Assembly (NCBI RefSeq): GCF_017310015.1
Contig: NZ_CP022297.1
Location: 3,844,001 to 3,908,000 of the forward strand
DNA: 64,000 bases
Source of the DNA: Marinobacterium iners
Lineage (GTDB): Bacteria > Pseudomonadota > Gammaproteobacteria > Pseudomonadales > Balneatricaceae
Reading direction: 5' to 3'
Shown here: piece by piece, positions 16,429 through 25,586 of the stretch
Numbering within the stretch: position 1 is the stretch's first letter
Layout of the letters: each line of letters starts with the position of its first letter
Position numbers and translations under genes: made by a program
Notes under the pieces: model-generated
Seen by the model: the letters and a program-made list of their open reading frames with translations, nothing else
The model's database searches: none
What the model was told of the DNA's origin: nothing

Positions 16429-17694
16429 TCAGCCCTGAGTGAGCAGGCGTGATACCGCCTGCTCCAGCCGATCCAGCGCGCCTCGATTGGCGGCGACAAA
16501 GACCGCCGCCTGCTGCCCTGCGTCACGCCGCTGGTCCGCGTCTTTAAGCCAGACTGACAGCTGCGCCTTCAACCCAGTCGCATCGGTGACCCTCACCAGT
16601 CCACCCGCTTCCTTCAGCGCATCGGTAATGCTCTGGAAGTTGAAACAGTCCGGTCCCATCACCACCGGCAGCCCCAGTGCCGCCGGCTCCAGCGGATTAT
16701 GCCCGCCGGTACCGCTGAAGCTGCCGCCGACGAAGGCGATATCCGCCACCGCGTAGAACAGCATCAGCTCGCCCATGCTGTCGCCCAGATACAATTCGGT
16801 ATGTTCGTCCGGCTGCTCGCCGCGACTGCGCCGCACCAGCCTGTCGCTGTAGCCACAGCATAATTCCGCCACGGCATCGAAGCGTTCCGGGTGACGAGGC
16901 ACCAGGATCAGCGCCAGCTCGGGATGCACCGCCTTGAGTTGCTGCCAGGCCTGCAGCAGAATCTCGTCCTCGCCCTGATGGGTACTGGCGGCGATCAGCA
17001 CCGGGCGCTCAAGGCCCAGCTGTTCCCGCAACGTGCGCCCCGACGCAACTTGCCCGGCGTCAGGCTCGAGATCGAACTTGATACTGCCGGTCACATCGAC
17101 TCGTTCAGGTGGCATGCCCAGCGCAACAAAACGATCCGCATCCGTCTGCCCCTGTGCGGCGATCAGGCTCAGCTGCTGCAGCATCGGTTTTGCCAGAGCT
17201 GAAAAGCGCTGATAGCCACGCGCCGAGCGCGCCGACAGTCGCGCATTGGCCAGCAGCACCGACACACCGGCGCGGGCACATTGGTTGACCAGATTGGGCC
17301 AGAGTTCGGTTTCAACAATGATGCACAGCTCGGGATGAGTTCGACGCAAAAAAGCCCGCAGCGCCAGCGGCAGGTCCCAGGGACAGAAGCGCTGTTCAAC
17401 TCGATCACCGAACAGCGTGCGCACCTGAGCCGCACCGGTGGGTGTCATATTGGTGATCAACAGCCGATGCTGTGGATAACGCGCCAGCAGGCGGTTCACC
17501 AGGGGCGCAATCGCCACCGTTTCACCCACTGATACGGCGTGGATCCAGATCACCGGCTGGCCGACGGCAGGCCCAAGCCCCAGCCGCTGACACCAGTTTT
17601 GTCGATACCCGGGTGCCTTGCGACCACGCCACCAGAGGCGCAGCAGCAGGATGGGCAGCAGCAGGTAGAACAGGAGAGTGTAGAGCTGTCGCAT
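16429..17694 (-). CDS. waaA: Kdo transferase (3-deoxy-D-manno-octulosonic acid transferase)
   Basis: A 421-residue GT30 glycosyltransferase that adds Kdo from CMP-Kdo to lipid IVA at the inner face of the cytoplasmic membrane. An N-terminal membrane anchor (LYTLLFYLLLPILLLRLW) precedes the catalytic GT-B fold, with HAVSVGETVAIAPLV carrying the catalytic Glu, ITNMTPTGAAQV, IIVETELWPNL, LVPRHPERFD in the nucleotide domain and GSFSGTGGHNPLEPAALG near the C-terminus. The ATG at 17694 begins the membrane anchor; upstream in-frame starts would add an unrelated 36 residues. Whether it adds one or two Kdo residues cannot be read here. Confidence 0.94.
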   Translation of the reverse strand: MRQLYTLLFYLLLPILLLRLWWRGRKAPGYRQNWCQRLGLGPAVGQPVIWIHAVSVGETVAIAPLVNRLLARYPQHRLLITNMTPTGAAQVRTLFGDRVEQRFCPWDLPLALRAFLRRTHPELCIIVETELWPNLVNQCARAGVSVLLANARLSARSARGYQRFSALAKPMLQQLSLIAAQGQTDADRFVALGMPPERVDVTGSIKFDLEPDAGQVASGRTLREQLGLERPVLIAASTHQGEDEILLQAWQQLKAVHPELALILVPRHPERFDAVAELCCGYSDRLVRRSRGEQPDEHTELYLGDSMGELMLFYAVADIAFVGGSFSGTGGHNPLEPAALGLPVVMGPDCFNFQSITDALKEAGGLVRVTDATGLKAQLSVWLKDADQRRDAGQQAAVFVAANRGALDRLEQAVSRLLTQG

Positions 17695-17820
17695 GGGCGC
17701 CGATACATGGTTGAATAAAGCCTGCAGTGTAACACTGCCGGAGCATACAGCCGAACGCTGGAACAGCCGGCGCATATCGGGGACAATGCAGGCAACTGCC
17801 ACCGTTCAGCGGATCTGAAT

Positions 17821-18828
17821 ATGGATAACACTCAACATCTGCCCGAGGCCGACTCTCGGCCGAAGCGACCAAGTCTGACCTGCATACTGCCGGCCTTCAA
17901 TGAGGCGGAAAACCTGCGTCACTTGATCCCGGAGTTGAGCCAGTACCTGCAGAAATTCTCCGATGAGATTGAGCTGCTGGTGGTCGACGATGGCAGTCAG
18001 GATGATACTGCTGCCCTGGTCAGTGCCCTGACCCATGAATATCCCGTCACGCTGCTGCAGCTGTCACGCAATTTCGGCAAGGAGGCAGCGCTCAGTGCAG
18101 GGATCGACCATGCCGATGGTGACGTTGTTCTGCTTATGGACTCCGATGGTCAGCATCCGCTTGCCGTGGTCGATCAGTTCTTTCATCACTGGCACCAGGG
18201 CTGGGAGATGGTCTATGGCGTGCGTGAAGACCGCTCGGACGAGTCCCATGCCAAACGTCATCTGACCAATCTGTTTTACAAAATCCTCAGCCGCAGTGCC
18301 GAGATCGACATCCACCCGGATGCCGGTGATTTTCGCCTGCTCGATCGCAAGGTGGTGCAGGCGTTGCGCCAACTGCCCGAGCGCTCGCGCATGATGAAGG
18401 GGTTGTATGCCTGGGTCGGCTTTCCCAGCAAGGCGGTGACCTTTCAAGTCGCACCGCGCATGGGTGGCAGCACCAACTTCCGCCTGCGTCACTTGTCGTC
18501 CCTGGCCCTGACCGGCTTCACCAGCTTCAGCAGTGCGCCGCTGCGCATCTGGATGTTGATCGGAGCCGGGGTCTCGGTGCTGTCAGTCTTGTATGCGTTC
18601 ATTATCGTGCTGCGCACACTGATTTTCGGTTCAGACGTACCCGGCTGGCCCACCATCGCGGCAGGAATCGCTTTTCTTGGCGGTATTCAGCTGTTTTCGG
18701 TGGGGATTCTGGGCGAGTACATTGCCCGCATCTTCTCTGAAGTGAAGGCGCGTCCGCTGTATCTGGTTGGGCGTCAGGTTTCCTTCCGCGACCGTGCCGA
18801 AACTCGGGATAACAGCGATGACGCGTGA
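17821..18828 (+). CDS. GtrB/ArnC-like polyprenyl-phosphate glycosyltransferase (GT2)
   Basis: A 335-residue GT2 enzyme of the dolichol-phosphate mannose synthase type, predicted to transfer a sugar from a nucleotide donor to undecaprenyl phosphate on the cytoplasmic side. The catalytic domain shows CILPAFNEAENL, LLVVDDGSQDDT, the DXD-like LMDSDGQHP, and MMKGLYAWVGF. Two C-terminal membrane helices follow (about residues 240-262 and 275-300), with the GtrB/ArnC signature LFSVGILGEYIARIFSEVK. It overlaps gtrA by 11 bases. The sugar is unknown; the deacetylase two genes on suggests an N-acetylated hexosamine. Confidence 0.88.
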   Translation: MDNTQHLPEADSRPKRPSLTCILPAFNEAENLRHLIPELSQYLQKFSDEIELLVVDDGSQDDTAALVSALTHEYPVTLLQLSRNFGKEAALSAGIDHADGDVVLLMDSDGQHPLAVVDQFFHHWHQGWEMVYGVREDRSDESHAKRHLTNLFYKILSRSAEIDIHPDAGDFRLLDRKVVQALRQLPERSRMMKGLYAWVGFPSKAVTFQVAPRMGGSTNFRLRHLSSLALTGFTSFSSAPLRIWMLIGAGVSVLSVLYAFIIVLRTLIFGSDVPGWPTIAAGIAFLGGIQLFSVGILGEYIARIFSEVKARPLYLVGRQVSFRDRAETRDNSDDA

Positions 18829-19189
18829 AGCCCTGAGTTTTATCGCGGTCGGGGTCAGTGCCCTGCTGGTACACTGGTTGGTAGTAATTGCATTGGTCCC
18901 TCTGGCCGGCCTGCACCCGCTGATCGCCAACGTGATCGCCTTTCTGGTGGCATTCAATGTCAGCTACTTTGGCCATCGCCACCTGACCTTTCGCGCAAGT
19001 GACCGCTCACACCGACAGACACTGCCGCGCTTTGCGGCTGTCGCGGCCAGCAGCTTTCTGGTGAATGAGGCGATGTACTGGGCGCTGCTGACTCTCACCC
19101 CAATGCGCTACGATATCGCCATGCTGCTGGTACTGGGTACGGTGGCCGTGCTGACCTATCTGCTGGGCAAGTTCTGGGCGTTCGCATGA
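18818..19189 (+). CDS. GtrA family membrane protein (putative lipid-linked sugar flippase)
   Basis: A 123-residue GtrA-family protein with four predicted membrane helices (segments starting FIAVGVSALLVHWL, HPLIANVIAFLVAF, FAAVAASSFLVNEA and IAMLLVLGTVAVL) and the family ending YLLGKFWAF. GtrA proteins are thought to flip undecaprenyl-phosphate-linked sugars made by GtrB-type enzymes. The start at 18818 overlaps the GT2 gene, and the end overlaps the deacetylase by ATGA, so the three genes form one translationally coupled unit. Confidence 0.88.
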   Translation: MTREALSFIAVGVSALLVHWLVVIALVPLAGLHPLIANVIAFLVAFNVSYFGHRHLTFRASDRSHRQTLPRFAAVAASSFLVNEAMYWALLTLTPMRYDIAMLLVLGTVAVLTYLLGKFWAFA

Positions 19190-19974
19190 CTCGATCACTT
19201 GTGCTGTGTGCCGATGATTTCGGCCTGGCTGACGGCATCAATCGCGCCATCCTAGAGCTGATCGACCTTGGTCGCCTGTCGGCCACCAGCTGCATGACCA
19301 CCATGCCGGCCTGGACAGAAGGCGCCGCTGCCGCTTTGATTGCACGACATGACCGCGCCGCGCTGGGCCTGCACTTCAATCTGACCGAAGGCGATAATCC
19401 CATCCCCCTGGGTAAGCTGATGCAGCAGAGCCTGCTGGGACAGCTGGATACCGACAGGGTACATCAGGCGCTGAACCAACAGCTGGATCGTTTCGAGGCC
19501 CTGACCGGACGGCCACCGGACTTTGTCGACGGCCACCAGCACATTCAGATGTTTCCGGGCATTCGCAATATTGTGCTGCAGACCCTGCAGCAGCGTTATC
19601 AGCGGCAACGCCCCTGGATAAGAGTATCCAATCCGCCCATTGGCGGCCATGACGCGGGTTTCAAGGCGTTGGTGCTGCGACTGATGGGACTGGGGTTTGA
19701 GCGGCAGCGACGACAGCACGCCGTTGCCGGCAATCGAAGTTTCGCCGGCATGTACTCGCTGCAACCAGATGTCGGTTTTGAACGCATGCTGCAACACTGG
19801 CTGAAAACGCTACCCGAAGGTGCGTTGATCATGTGCCACCCGGGGCACACCGATGGCCAATCCGGACTGGCCCGTGCACGGCAACAGGAATACAACTGGC
19901 TCGCCGGTGATGCCTTCGGCGCCGCCCTGGAACAGAGTCAGCGCTCACTTACGGTAAAACCTGCACTGGATTGA
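19186..19974 (+). CDS. YdjC/ChbG-family carbohydrate deacetylase (NaxD-like)
   Basis: A 262-residue metal-dependent deacetylase of the YdjC/ChbG/HpnK superfamily. Metal ligands are visible in LCADDFGLADGIN (Asp pair), LGLHFNLTEGD (His) and FVDGHQHIQMFPGI (His pair), with a late CHPGHTD motif. Relatives deacetylate chito-oligosaccharides (ChbG) or undecaprenyl-phosphate-linked N-acetylgalactosamine (NaxD of Francisella). Being coupled to a GtrB-type enzyme and a GtrA flippase, the lipid-linked sugar is the more likely substrate here; that is inference. The gene ends 25 bases from the convergent ArnT-like gene. Confidence 0.85.
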   Translation: MTRSLVLCADDFGLADGINRAILELIDLGRLSATSCMTTMPAWTEGAAAALIARHDRAALGLHFNLTEGDNPIPLGKLMQQSLLGQLDTDRVHQALNQQLDRFEALTGRPPDFVDGHQHIQMFPGIRNIVLQTLQQRYQRQRPWIRVSNPPIGGHDAGFKALVLRLMGLGFERQRRQHAVAGNRSFAGMYSLQPDVGFERMLQHWLKTLPEGALIMCHPGHTDGQSGLARARQQEYNWLAGDAFGAALEQSQRSLTVKPALD

Positions 19975-19999
19975 GCCGTTGTTTACTGGCTGGAAACGT

Positions 20000-21469
20000 C
20001 TATCGGCTGCAATCGGCCTCAGGCAACCAAAGTCTCCAGCTGATCGACAGTGGCGCCCGGTCAGGCAAACGAGGCCAAGGCAGACTGAATTTACCCTCGG
20101 CATCCCATTGCCCCGCTTCCGGCAGCGCTGACTGCCAGCGGCTGTCTTTCGTTTCCCAGATCAGCAACCCGCCCTGCCGTTGTACGCGTGCCAGATCCGC
20201 CCAGGGCGCAAGTGCCAGATCCGCATCCGGAATGGCCGAGGCACGCGGGCTCAGATTGATCGCCACTGTCTCTGCCAGCCAGTAATCACCGGCCACCAGC
20301 TGCAACGGACAGTCGGTATGCTGCTGCCAGTGTTGCTGCAGGGTGTTGGCCAATGCCTGATCCGGCCAACCGGTGCGAGACGGCTTGTCACGGATCTGAT
20401 CCTTGAAGCCCACAAAGAGCAGCATCAATACGCTCAGCAGCAACAGGAAAATGGCAAATGCCCACAGCAGGCGCTTCCAGCGCTCTCGCAGCACCTCCAG
20501 CGGAATTATCGATGCCAGTATCAAGCCGGACAGGTTCCACATGGGCGCGCCCCACATGTCACGGGTGCCAGCCCCTGTGATCATGGCCCCCAGCGCCGTC
20601 AGCAGTGCCGGCATCAGCCCGATCCAGAACAGAAAGGCGGCGCCTTCAACGGGACGCTGCCAGCAACTCCGGCGCCAGAAGCCCGCCATCAACAGCAACA
20701 GCAGCAACGGCAGATGGTCTACAAGCTGTACCAGCAGGAACTTCAGCGGCCCCAGCCAGCGGGATTCGGTAGCAGACGCTGCAGCCGAGCGTGCCGCGGC
20801 ATAGCTGAACGGCAGAAAATCATGCGCCACCAGCCAGAGCAGGTGCGGCAAAAAAACCAGCCACATTACCAGCACACCGAGCCAGAGCTGCGGCTTCAGC
20901 AGCTTCTTCCTCAGCGGTGGATGTACAACCAGCCACAGGAACATGGGCGCCAGCAGCATGATGTAGGAATACTTGGTGAGCAGTCCAAGCCCGGACACCA
21001 ACCCGAGCAGCAGCCAGTTCAGCCAGCGATCCTGGCTGATGGCGCGGTGAAAAAACAACACTGCCGCCGCCCAGATCGGCATCTGTGCCACATTGTGGTT
21101 GAATTCGATGGTGGGCCAGGTAAAGAAATACACGCCCAGCAGCGCCAACACGCCAAAGGCCGCACGTTCCCGATCCAGGGTGCGGCAGCCAAGATGCCAG
21201 ACACAGAGCAGAGTCAGGCCGATGCACAGCTGACTCAGCAGGAAGGGACCAACATCACCCAGGGCGCGCTCAAACAGGTACAGAATCCAGGCCGGAAGCG
21301 GCGGATGCTTGTAATAGCCCCACTGCCACTCCTGCCCCCAGTAGACACCCTCCACCACATCGAGCGGCAGACTCTCAACCAGCAAACCCGGCAGCAGTGC
21401 CCAGCTGATCAACTGCAGTGCAAGCAGCCACAGCAGCCCGCGGTAACAGATCGACCGCGCGGTTTTCAT
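20000..21469 (-). CDS. ArnT-like GT39/GT83 lipid-linked sugar transferase
   Basis: A 489-residue integral membrane glycosyltransferase of the PMT/ArnT superfamily. The first periplasmic loop contains the acidic and KHPPLP signature (VVEGVYWGQEWQW then YYKHPPLPAW), where the catalytic Asp/Glu is expected, followed by about ten membrane helices and a soluble C-terminal part (from about residue 370). Such enzymes move a sugar from undecaprenyl phosphate to lipid A, core or protein on the periplasmic side. It starts 5 bases after msbA in the ugd-epimerase-msbA operon and faces the GtrB-GtrA-YdjC cassette. Acceptor and sugar are not determined. Confidence 0.85.
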   Translation of the reverse strand: MKTARSICYRGLLWLLALQLISWALLPGLLVESLPLDVVEGVYWGQEWQWGYYKHPPLPAWILYLFERALGDVGPFLLSQLCIGLTLLCVWHLGCRTLDRERAAFGVLALLGVYFFTWPTIEFNHNVAQMPIWAAAVLFFHRAISQDRWLNWLLLGLVSGLGLLTKYSYIMLLAPMFLWLVVHPPLRKKLLKPQLWLGVLVMWLVFLPHLLWLVAHDFLPFSYAAARSAAASATESRWLGPLKFLLVQLVDHLPLLLLLLMAGFWRRSCWQRPVEGAAFLFWIGLMPALLTALGAMITGAGTRDMWGAPMWNLSGLILASIIPLEVLRERWKRLLWAFAIFLLLLSVLMLLFVGFKDQIRDKPSRTGWPDQALANTLQQHWQQHTDCPLQLVAGDYWLAETVAINLSPRASAIPDADLALAPWADLARVQRQGGLLIWETKDSRWQSALPEAGQWDAEGKFSLPWPRLPDRAPLSISWRLWLPEADCSR

Positions 21470-21474
21470 GCCTG

Positions 21475-23247
21475 CTACTCCGTATCGGTCTGCAGAATAT
21501 GGAACTTGGAATAGGCCCCCTGCTGCTCCAGCAGTTCGGAGTGAGAACCCTGTTCAATGATGCGACCGTCCTCCATCACCACGATGATGTCGGCTTTTTC
21601 AATGGTGGACAGGCGGTGTGCTATCACCAGCGTGGTTCGACCACGCATCACCTCTTCCAGTGCATCCTGAATGTGCCGCTCAGACTCACTGTCCAGCGCC
21701 GATGTCGCCTCATCCAGGATCAAAATCGGGGCATCCTTCAAAATGGCGCGGGCGATGGCGATGCGCTGACGTTGACCGCCGGAGAGCAACACACCATTTT
21801 CACCCACTCGGGTATGAATTCCCTGCGGCAGACGTTCGACAAACTCGGTTACGTGAGCAGCTTCTGCCGCCGCCAGAATGGCGGTCTCACTGGCACCGGC
21901 CATGGCGCCATAGGCAATATTTTCGGCGATAGTGCCGTTGAACAGCACCACATTCTGGTTCACCAGTGATATCTGGCTACGCAGGCTATCCAGCGTAAAC
22001 GATTCCAGTGGCTCGCCATTGACCAGCAACTCACCCGTCCAGCCATCATTGAAACGTGGCAACAGGCTGGCCATCGTGGTCTTGCCGCTGCCGGAACGCC
22101 CCACCAGAGCAACACTTTTCCCCTGCGGCAGGCTCAGGCAAATATCCTGCAGCACCTCCTTGTCCGTGCCGGGATAGGCAAAATGCAGGTGGCGGAATTC
22201 GATATCCCCGATCCGCTCCAGCGTGCGGCTGCCACTATCCTGTTCAACCGGCTCATCCAGCACTTCAAACAGACTTTCTGCTGCGGCGATCCCCTTCTGC
22301 ACGATAGACGTGATATCGGTAAGCAGGCGCAGCGGTTTGGTGATCATGCCGGCTGCGGTCAGAAACGCTACAAAGCCACCGGTGCTCATGCTGCCCATCA
22401 CATCCGGGTGCATCGCCAGAAACAGCAGCGCCGACAATGCCAGCGCGACCAGCAACTGAATGATCGGAGTATTGAGCGACTGGGTCACCACCAGCTTCAT
22501 GAACTGACGCTTGTTGTGCAGGCTGGCCTGCTCAAAGCGCCCCCGCTCGGCTTCGGCACCACCAAAGATGCGCACCACCTGATAGCCCTTGATCGATTCG
22601 GAGGCCGACTCGGTGATATCACCCACCGATTTCTGAATGCGGCGGCTTAACTTGCGCATCCGCTTGGCAGCCATGGATACCACTAATCCGATCAATGGCC
22701 CGGCGGCAATGAATATCAGGGTCAACTTCCAGTTGAGGTAAAACATGTAGCCCAAAAGCCCCGCAACCGTAAGGCCTTCACGGAACAGAACCTTGATTGC
22801 ATTGGTTACGGCCTCGGTTACCTGCTCGACGTTGTAGGTCAGTTTTGCCAACAGCTCGCCACTGGATTTGTGGCTGTAGTAATGAGAAGGCAGCAACAAC
22901 AGGCGTTCGAAAACCTGGGTACGCAGGCGATGGATCACCTCCCGTCCTACATAAGCGATGCTGTAGTTGCCAATAAAGGCCCCCAAGCCTCGCAGAATGA
23001 AAATCCCCATCACGGCAGCGGCCAGAAACCAGCGCTGGTCATAGTCATTGCGCTGTACTGTATCGACCACCATTTCAAGCCATTTGGCTGAGAGCGCCTG
23101 GCCTGCACCATAGATGGCAAAACCGATAAAGCTGACCAAAAATATCAGCCAAAGCGGACGCACATAGACCAGCAAGCGTTTGTACGTTTGCCAGGCGCTG
23201 TCTACTTCCGGATGACTTTCACTTTTCAAGGTCTGGTCAGACTGCAT
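21475..23247 (-). CDS. msbA: Lipid A export ABC transporter MsbA
   Basis: A 590-residue half-transporter with an N-terminal six-helix membrane domain and a C-terminal ATPase, flipping lipid A-core across the inner membrane as a homodimer. The ATPase shows Walker A VGRSGSGKTTMASLL, Q-loop ISLVNQNVVLFNGT, signature LLSGGQRQRIAIARAI, Walker B ILILDEATSALDSES and switch IAHRLSTI. The ATG at 23247 overlaps the epimerase end by 11 bases and has a GGGAGT site. Its place between sugar-nucleotide genes and an ArnT-like transferase ties it to LPS; MsbA itself is a confident call. Confidence 0.93.
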   Translation of the reverse strand: MQSDQTLKSESHPEVDSAWQTYKRLLVYVRPLWLIFLVSFIGFAIYGAGQALSAKWLEMVVDTVQRNDYDQRWFLAAAVMGIFILRGLGAFIGNYSIAYVGREVIHRLRTQVFERLLLLPSHYYSHKSSGELLAKLTYNVEQVTEAVTNAIKVLFREGLTVAGLLGYMFYLNWKLTLIFIAAGPLIGLVVSMAAKRMRKLSRRIQKSVGDITESASESIKGYQVVRIFGGAEAERGRFEQASLHNKRQFMKLVVTQSLNTPIIQLLVALALSALLFLAMHPDVMGSMSTGGFVAFLTAAGMITKPLRLLTDITSIVQKGIAAAESLFEVLDEPVEQDSGSRTLERIGDIEFRHLHFAYPGTDKEVLQDICLSLPQGKSVALVGRSGSGKTTMASLLPRFNDGWTGELLVNGEPLESFTLDSLRSQISLVNQNVVLFNGTIAENIAYGAMAGASETAILAAAEAAHVTEFVERLPQGIHTRVGENGVLLSGGQRQRIAIARAILKDAPILILDEATSALDSESERHIQDALEEVMRGRTTLVIAHRLSTIEKADIIVVMEDGRIIEQGSHSELLEQQGAYSKFHILQTDTE

Positions 23248-24259
23248 AGTACTCCCGATACCACTGCACAAATCGATTCACCCCCTCGTCAACAGACGTG
23301 GCCGGCTTGTAACCAACACTCTGCTGCAACGCACTGCTGTCGGCGAAGGTATCAGGCACATCACCCGGCTGAAGTGGCAACATTTCCTTGCGCGCTTTCT
23401 TGCCGGTGGCCGTTTCAATTGCAGCGATAAAATCACCCAGCTTGACCGCATCACTGTTGCCGATGTTGTAAAGCCTGAAGGGTGCCTTGCTGGTGGCCGG
23501 ATCAGGATGATCGCTGTCCCAGTCCGGGTTTGAACGGGCCGGTTGATCACTGGCGCGAACCACACCTTCAACGATGTCATCGATATAGGTGAAATCACGC
23601 GAGTGATTGCCGTTATTGAACACCTTGATCGGCTCGCCGGCCAGAATACGGCTGGTAAACAGATGAGGCGCCATATCAGGGCGACCCCAGGGGCCATATA
23701 CCGTAAAAAAGCGCAGCCCCGTGGTGGGCAGGCCAAACAGGTGACTGTAACTGTGCGCCATCAACTCATTGGAGCGCTTGGTAGCCGCATAGAACTGTAC
23801 CGGATGGTTGACGCCGTCATGTTCACTGAAAGGCATGTGGGTATTTGCACCATAGACACTGCTGGTGCTGGCATAGGTCAGATGCCCGACCTGATGCTGT
23901 CGGCACGCCTCCAGTACGTTTACAAAACCGACCAGATTGCTTTCCACATAGGCATGAGGATTTTCAATTGAGTAGCGCACACCCGCCTGAGCGGCCAGGT
24001 GAATGACTCGGTCAAACCGGTGTTCGGCAAAACAGGATTCAACCGCATCACGATCTGCAAGATTGGCGCGGATAAACTGGTAGGTTGAGCCGGTATCTGC
24101 TGCCGTCTGCTCCAGACAGCTCAGGCGAGCCTCCTTCAGACCGGTGTCATAGTAGTCGTTGACGTTGTCAAAACCGACCACCTCATCACCACGCTGGAGC
24201 AGCTTCATCGCGGTATGGAAACCAATAAATCCGGCATTGCCGGTGACCAGTACTTTCAT
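23237..24259 (-). CDS. UDP-glucuronate 4-epimerase family protein
   Basis: A 340-residue extended SDR epimerase. NAD binding is shown by VLVTGNAGFIGFHTAMKLL, the catalytic Ser/Thr by TYASTSSVYGAN and the YxxxK motif by YAATKRSNELMAHSYSHL. The segment FDNVNDYYDTGLKEARL is typical of the CapI/LspL group, which converts UDP-glucuronate to UDP-galacturonate. ugd, encoded 9 bases upstream, would supply UDP-glucuronate, so the pair probably makes UDP-GalA for the LPS core or O-antigen. Confidence 0.89.
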   Translation of the reverse strand: MKVLVTGNAGFIGFHTAMKLLQRGDEVVGFDNVNDYYDTGLKEARLSCLEQTAADTGSTYQFIRANLADRDAVESCFAEHRFDRVIHLAAQAGVRYSIENPHAYVESNLVGFVNVLEACRQHQVGHLTYASTSSVYGANTHMPFSEHDGVNHPVQFYAATKRSNELMAHSYSHLFGLPTTGLRFFTVYGPWGRPDMAPHLFTSRILAGEPIKVFNNGNHSRDFTYIDDIVEGVVRASDQPARSNPDWDSDHPDPATSKAPFRLYNIGNSDAVKLGDFIAAIETATGKKARKEMLPLQPGDVPDTFADSSALQQSVGYKPATSVDEGVNRFVQWYREYYAV

Positions 24260-24268
24260 GATATCGCC

Positions 24269-25438
24269 TCAGGAGTCGCTGCCAAACAGATCTCGTGTGA
24301 AAACCTTTGCTTCACAATCCTGAATCTCGTCCGCCAGCCGATTGGCCAGAATTACATCACTGATCTGTTTGAACTCGTTCAGATCACGAATCACGCGGGA
24401 GTTGAAGAAATAGTCTTCATCCAACACAGGCTCATATACCACCACTTCAATTCCCTTGGCCTTGATCCGTTTCATCACGCCTTGTATGGCAGAGGCTCGG
24501 AAGTTGTCCGAGCCGGATTTCATCACCAAACGATAGACTCCCACCACTTTCGGGTTACGCGCAATCACGGAGTTGGCGATAAAGTCCTTGCGGGTGGTAT
24601 TGGAATCCACGATGGCGCGAATCAGGTTGTTGGGTACCTGATCATAGTTGGCCAACAACTGCTTGGTATCTTTGGGCAGGCAGTAACCGCCGTAGCCAAA
24701 AGAAGGATTGTTATAGTGGTTACCAATACGTGGGTCGAGTCCAACACCTTCAATAATCTGGCGGGTACTCAGGCCATGCGACTGAGCGTAGCTGTCAAGC
24801 TCGTTGAAATAGGCAACACGCATCGCCAGATAGGTATTGGCAAACAGTTTGATCGCTTCGGCTTCAGTGGAGTCAGTGAACAGAACCGACACATCCTGCT
24901 TCAGCGCGCCTTGCCTGAGCAGGCTTGCAAAGCGCTCGGCTCTCTCGGACTGTTCGCCCACGACGATGCGTGAAGGATACAGGTTGTCATACAACGCCTT
25001 GCCTTCGCGCAGGAACTCCGGCGAGAAAATCAGGTTGTGTGTGCCCAGACGCTGTGCCAGCTCACGGGTATAGCCCACCGGCACCGTGGACTTGATCACC
25101 ATCACCGCCTGTGGGTTTATCGCCAGTACATCCTGCACCACGGCCTCAACACTGCGGGTGTTGAAGTAGTTGGTCTGTGGGTCGTAATCGGTGGGCGTGG
25201 CAATGATGACAAACTCGGCACCGGCATACGCCTCGTGCTTGTCCAGTGTTGCACGCAATTGCAGCTTGCCGGAGGCCAGGTACTGGCTGATCTCGACATC
25301 CTCGATTGGCGACTCGCCTCGATTAAGCTGATCCACCTTATGACTCAGGATATCCAGCGCCACTACCTCGTTGTGCTGAGCCAGCAATACCGCATTGGAA
25401 AGCCCTACGTAGCCTGTGCCTGCAACTGCTATTTTCAT
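24269..25438 (-). CDS. ugd: UDP-glucose 6-dehydrogenase
   Basis: A 389-residue NAD-dependent four-electron oxidoreductase making UDP-glucuronate from UDP-glucose. The Rossmann motif is AVAGTGYVGLSNAVLL, substrate-binding loops include KSTVPVGYT and FSPEFLREGKAL, and the catalytic Cys is in GYGGYCLPKDTKQL (about residue 256). It resembles the shorter Ugd type of enterobacteria. It heads the reverse operon ugd-epimerase-msbA-GT39. Confidence 0.94.
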   Translation of the reverse strand: MKIAVAGTGYVGLSNAVLLAQHNEVVALDILSHKVDQLNRGESPIEDVEISQYLASGKLQLRATLDKHEAYAGAEFVIIATPTDYDPQTNYFNTRSVEAVVQDVLAINPQAVMVIKSTVPVGYTRELAQRLGTHNLIFSPEFLREGKALYDNLYPSRIVVGEQSERAERFASLLRQGALKQDVSVLFTDSTEAEAIKLFANTYLAMRVAYFNELDSYAQSHGLSTRQIIEGVGLDPRIGNHYNNPSFGYGGYCLPKDTKQLLANYDQVPNNLIRAIVDSNTTRKDFIANSVIARNPKVVGVYRLVMKSGSDNFRASAIQGVMKRIKAKGIEVVVYEPVLDEDYFFNSRVIRDLNEFKQISDVILANRLADEIQDCEAKVFTRDLFGSDS

Positions 25439-25586
25439 CTATAACCTTTCAGCTATCGGGTCCGAAGATAAGTGGTGCATCATACCATGAGAAAATCGGG
25501 CAGGGATGTTACAGCCCGTATCGGTTTGCCGCTTGAGTGTCACCACTTTACAATCAGCCCTGTCATGACCTGCTGCAAGAGAGCCC

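Noticed and set aside
20180..21514. Long forward open frame antisense to the ArnT-like gene (444 codons)
   Set aside because: Its product is Gln/His/Arg-rich low-complexity sequence, what the complement of a Leu-rich membrane protein gives in high-GC DNA. No ribosome site or domain.
25439..25586. Intergenic region between ugd and lpxL searched for JUMPstart/ops-type elements
   Set aside because: No GGCGGTAG ops motif or long JUMPstart sequence seen; only a weak 5-bp inverted repeat. Probably a divergent promoter region.
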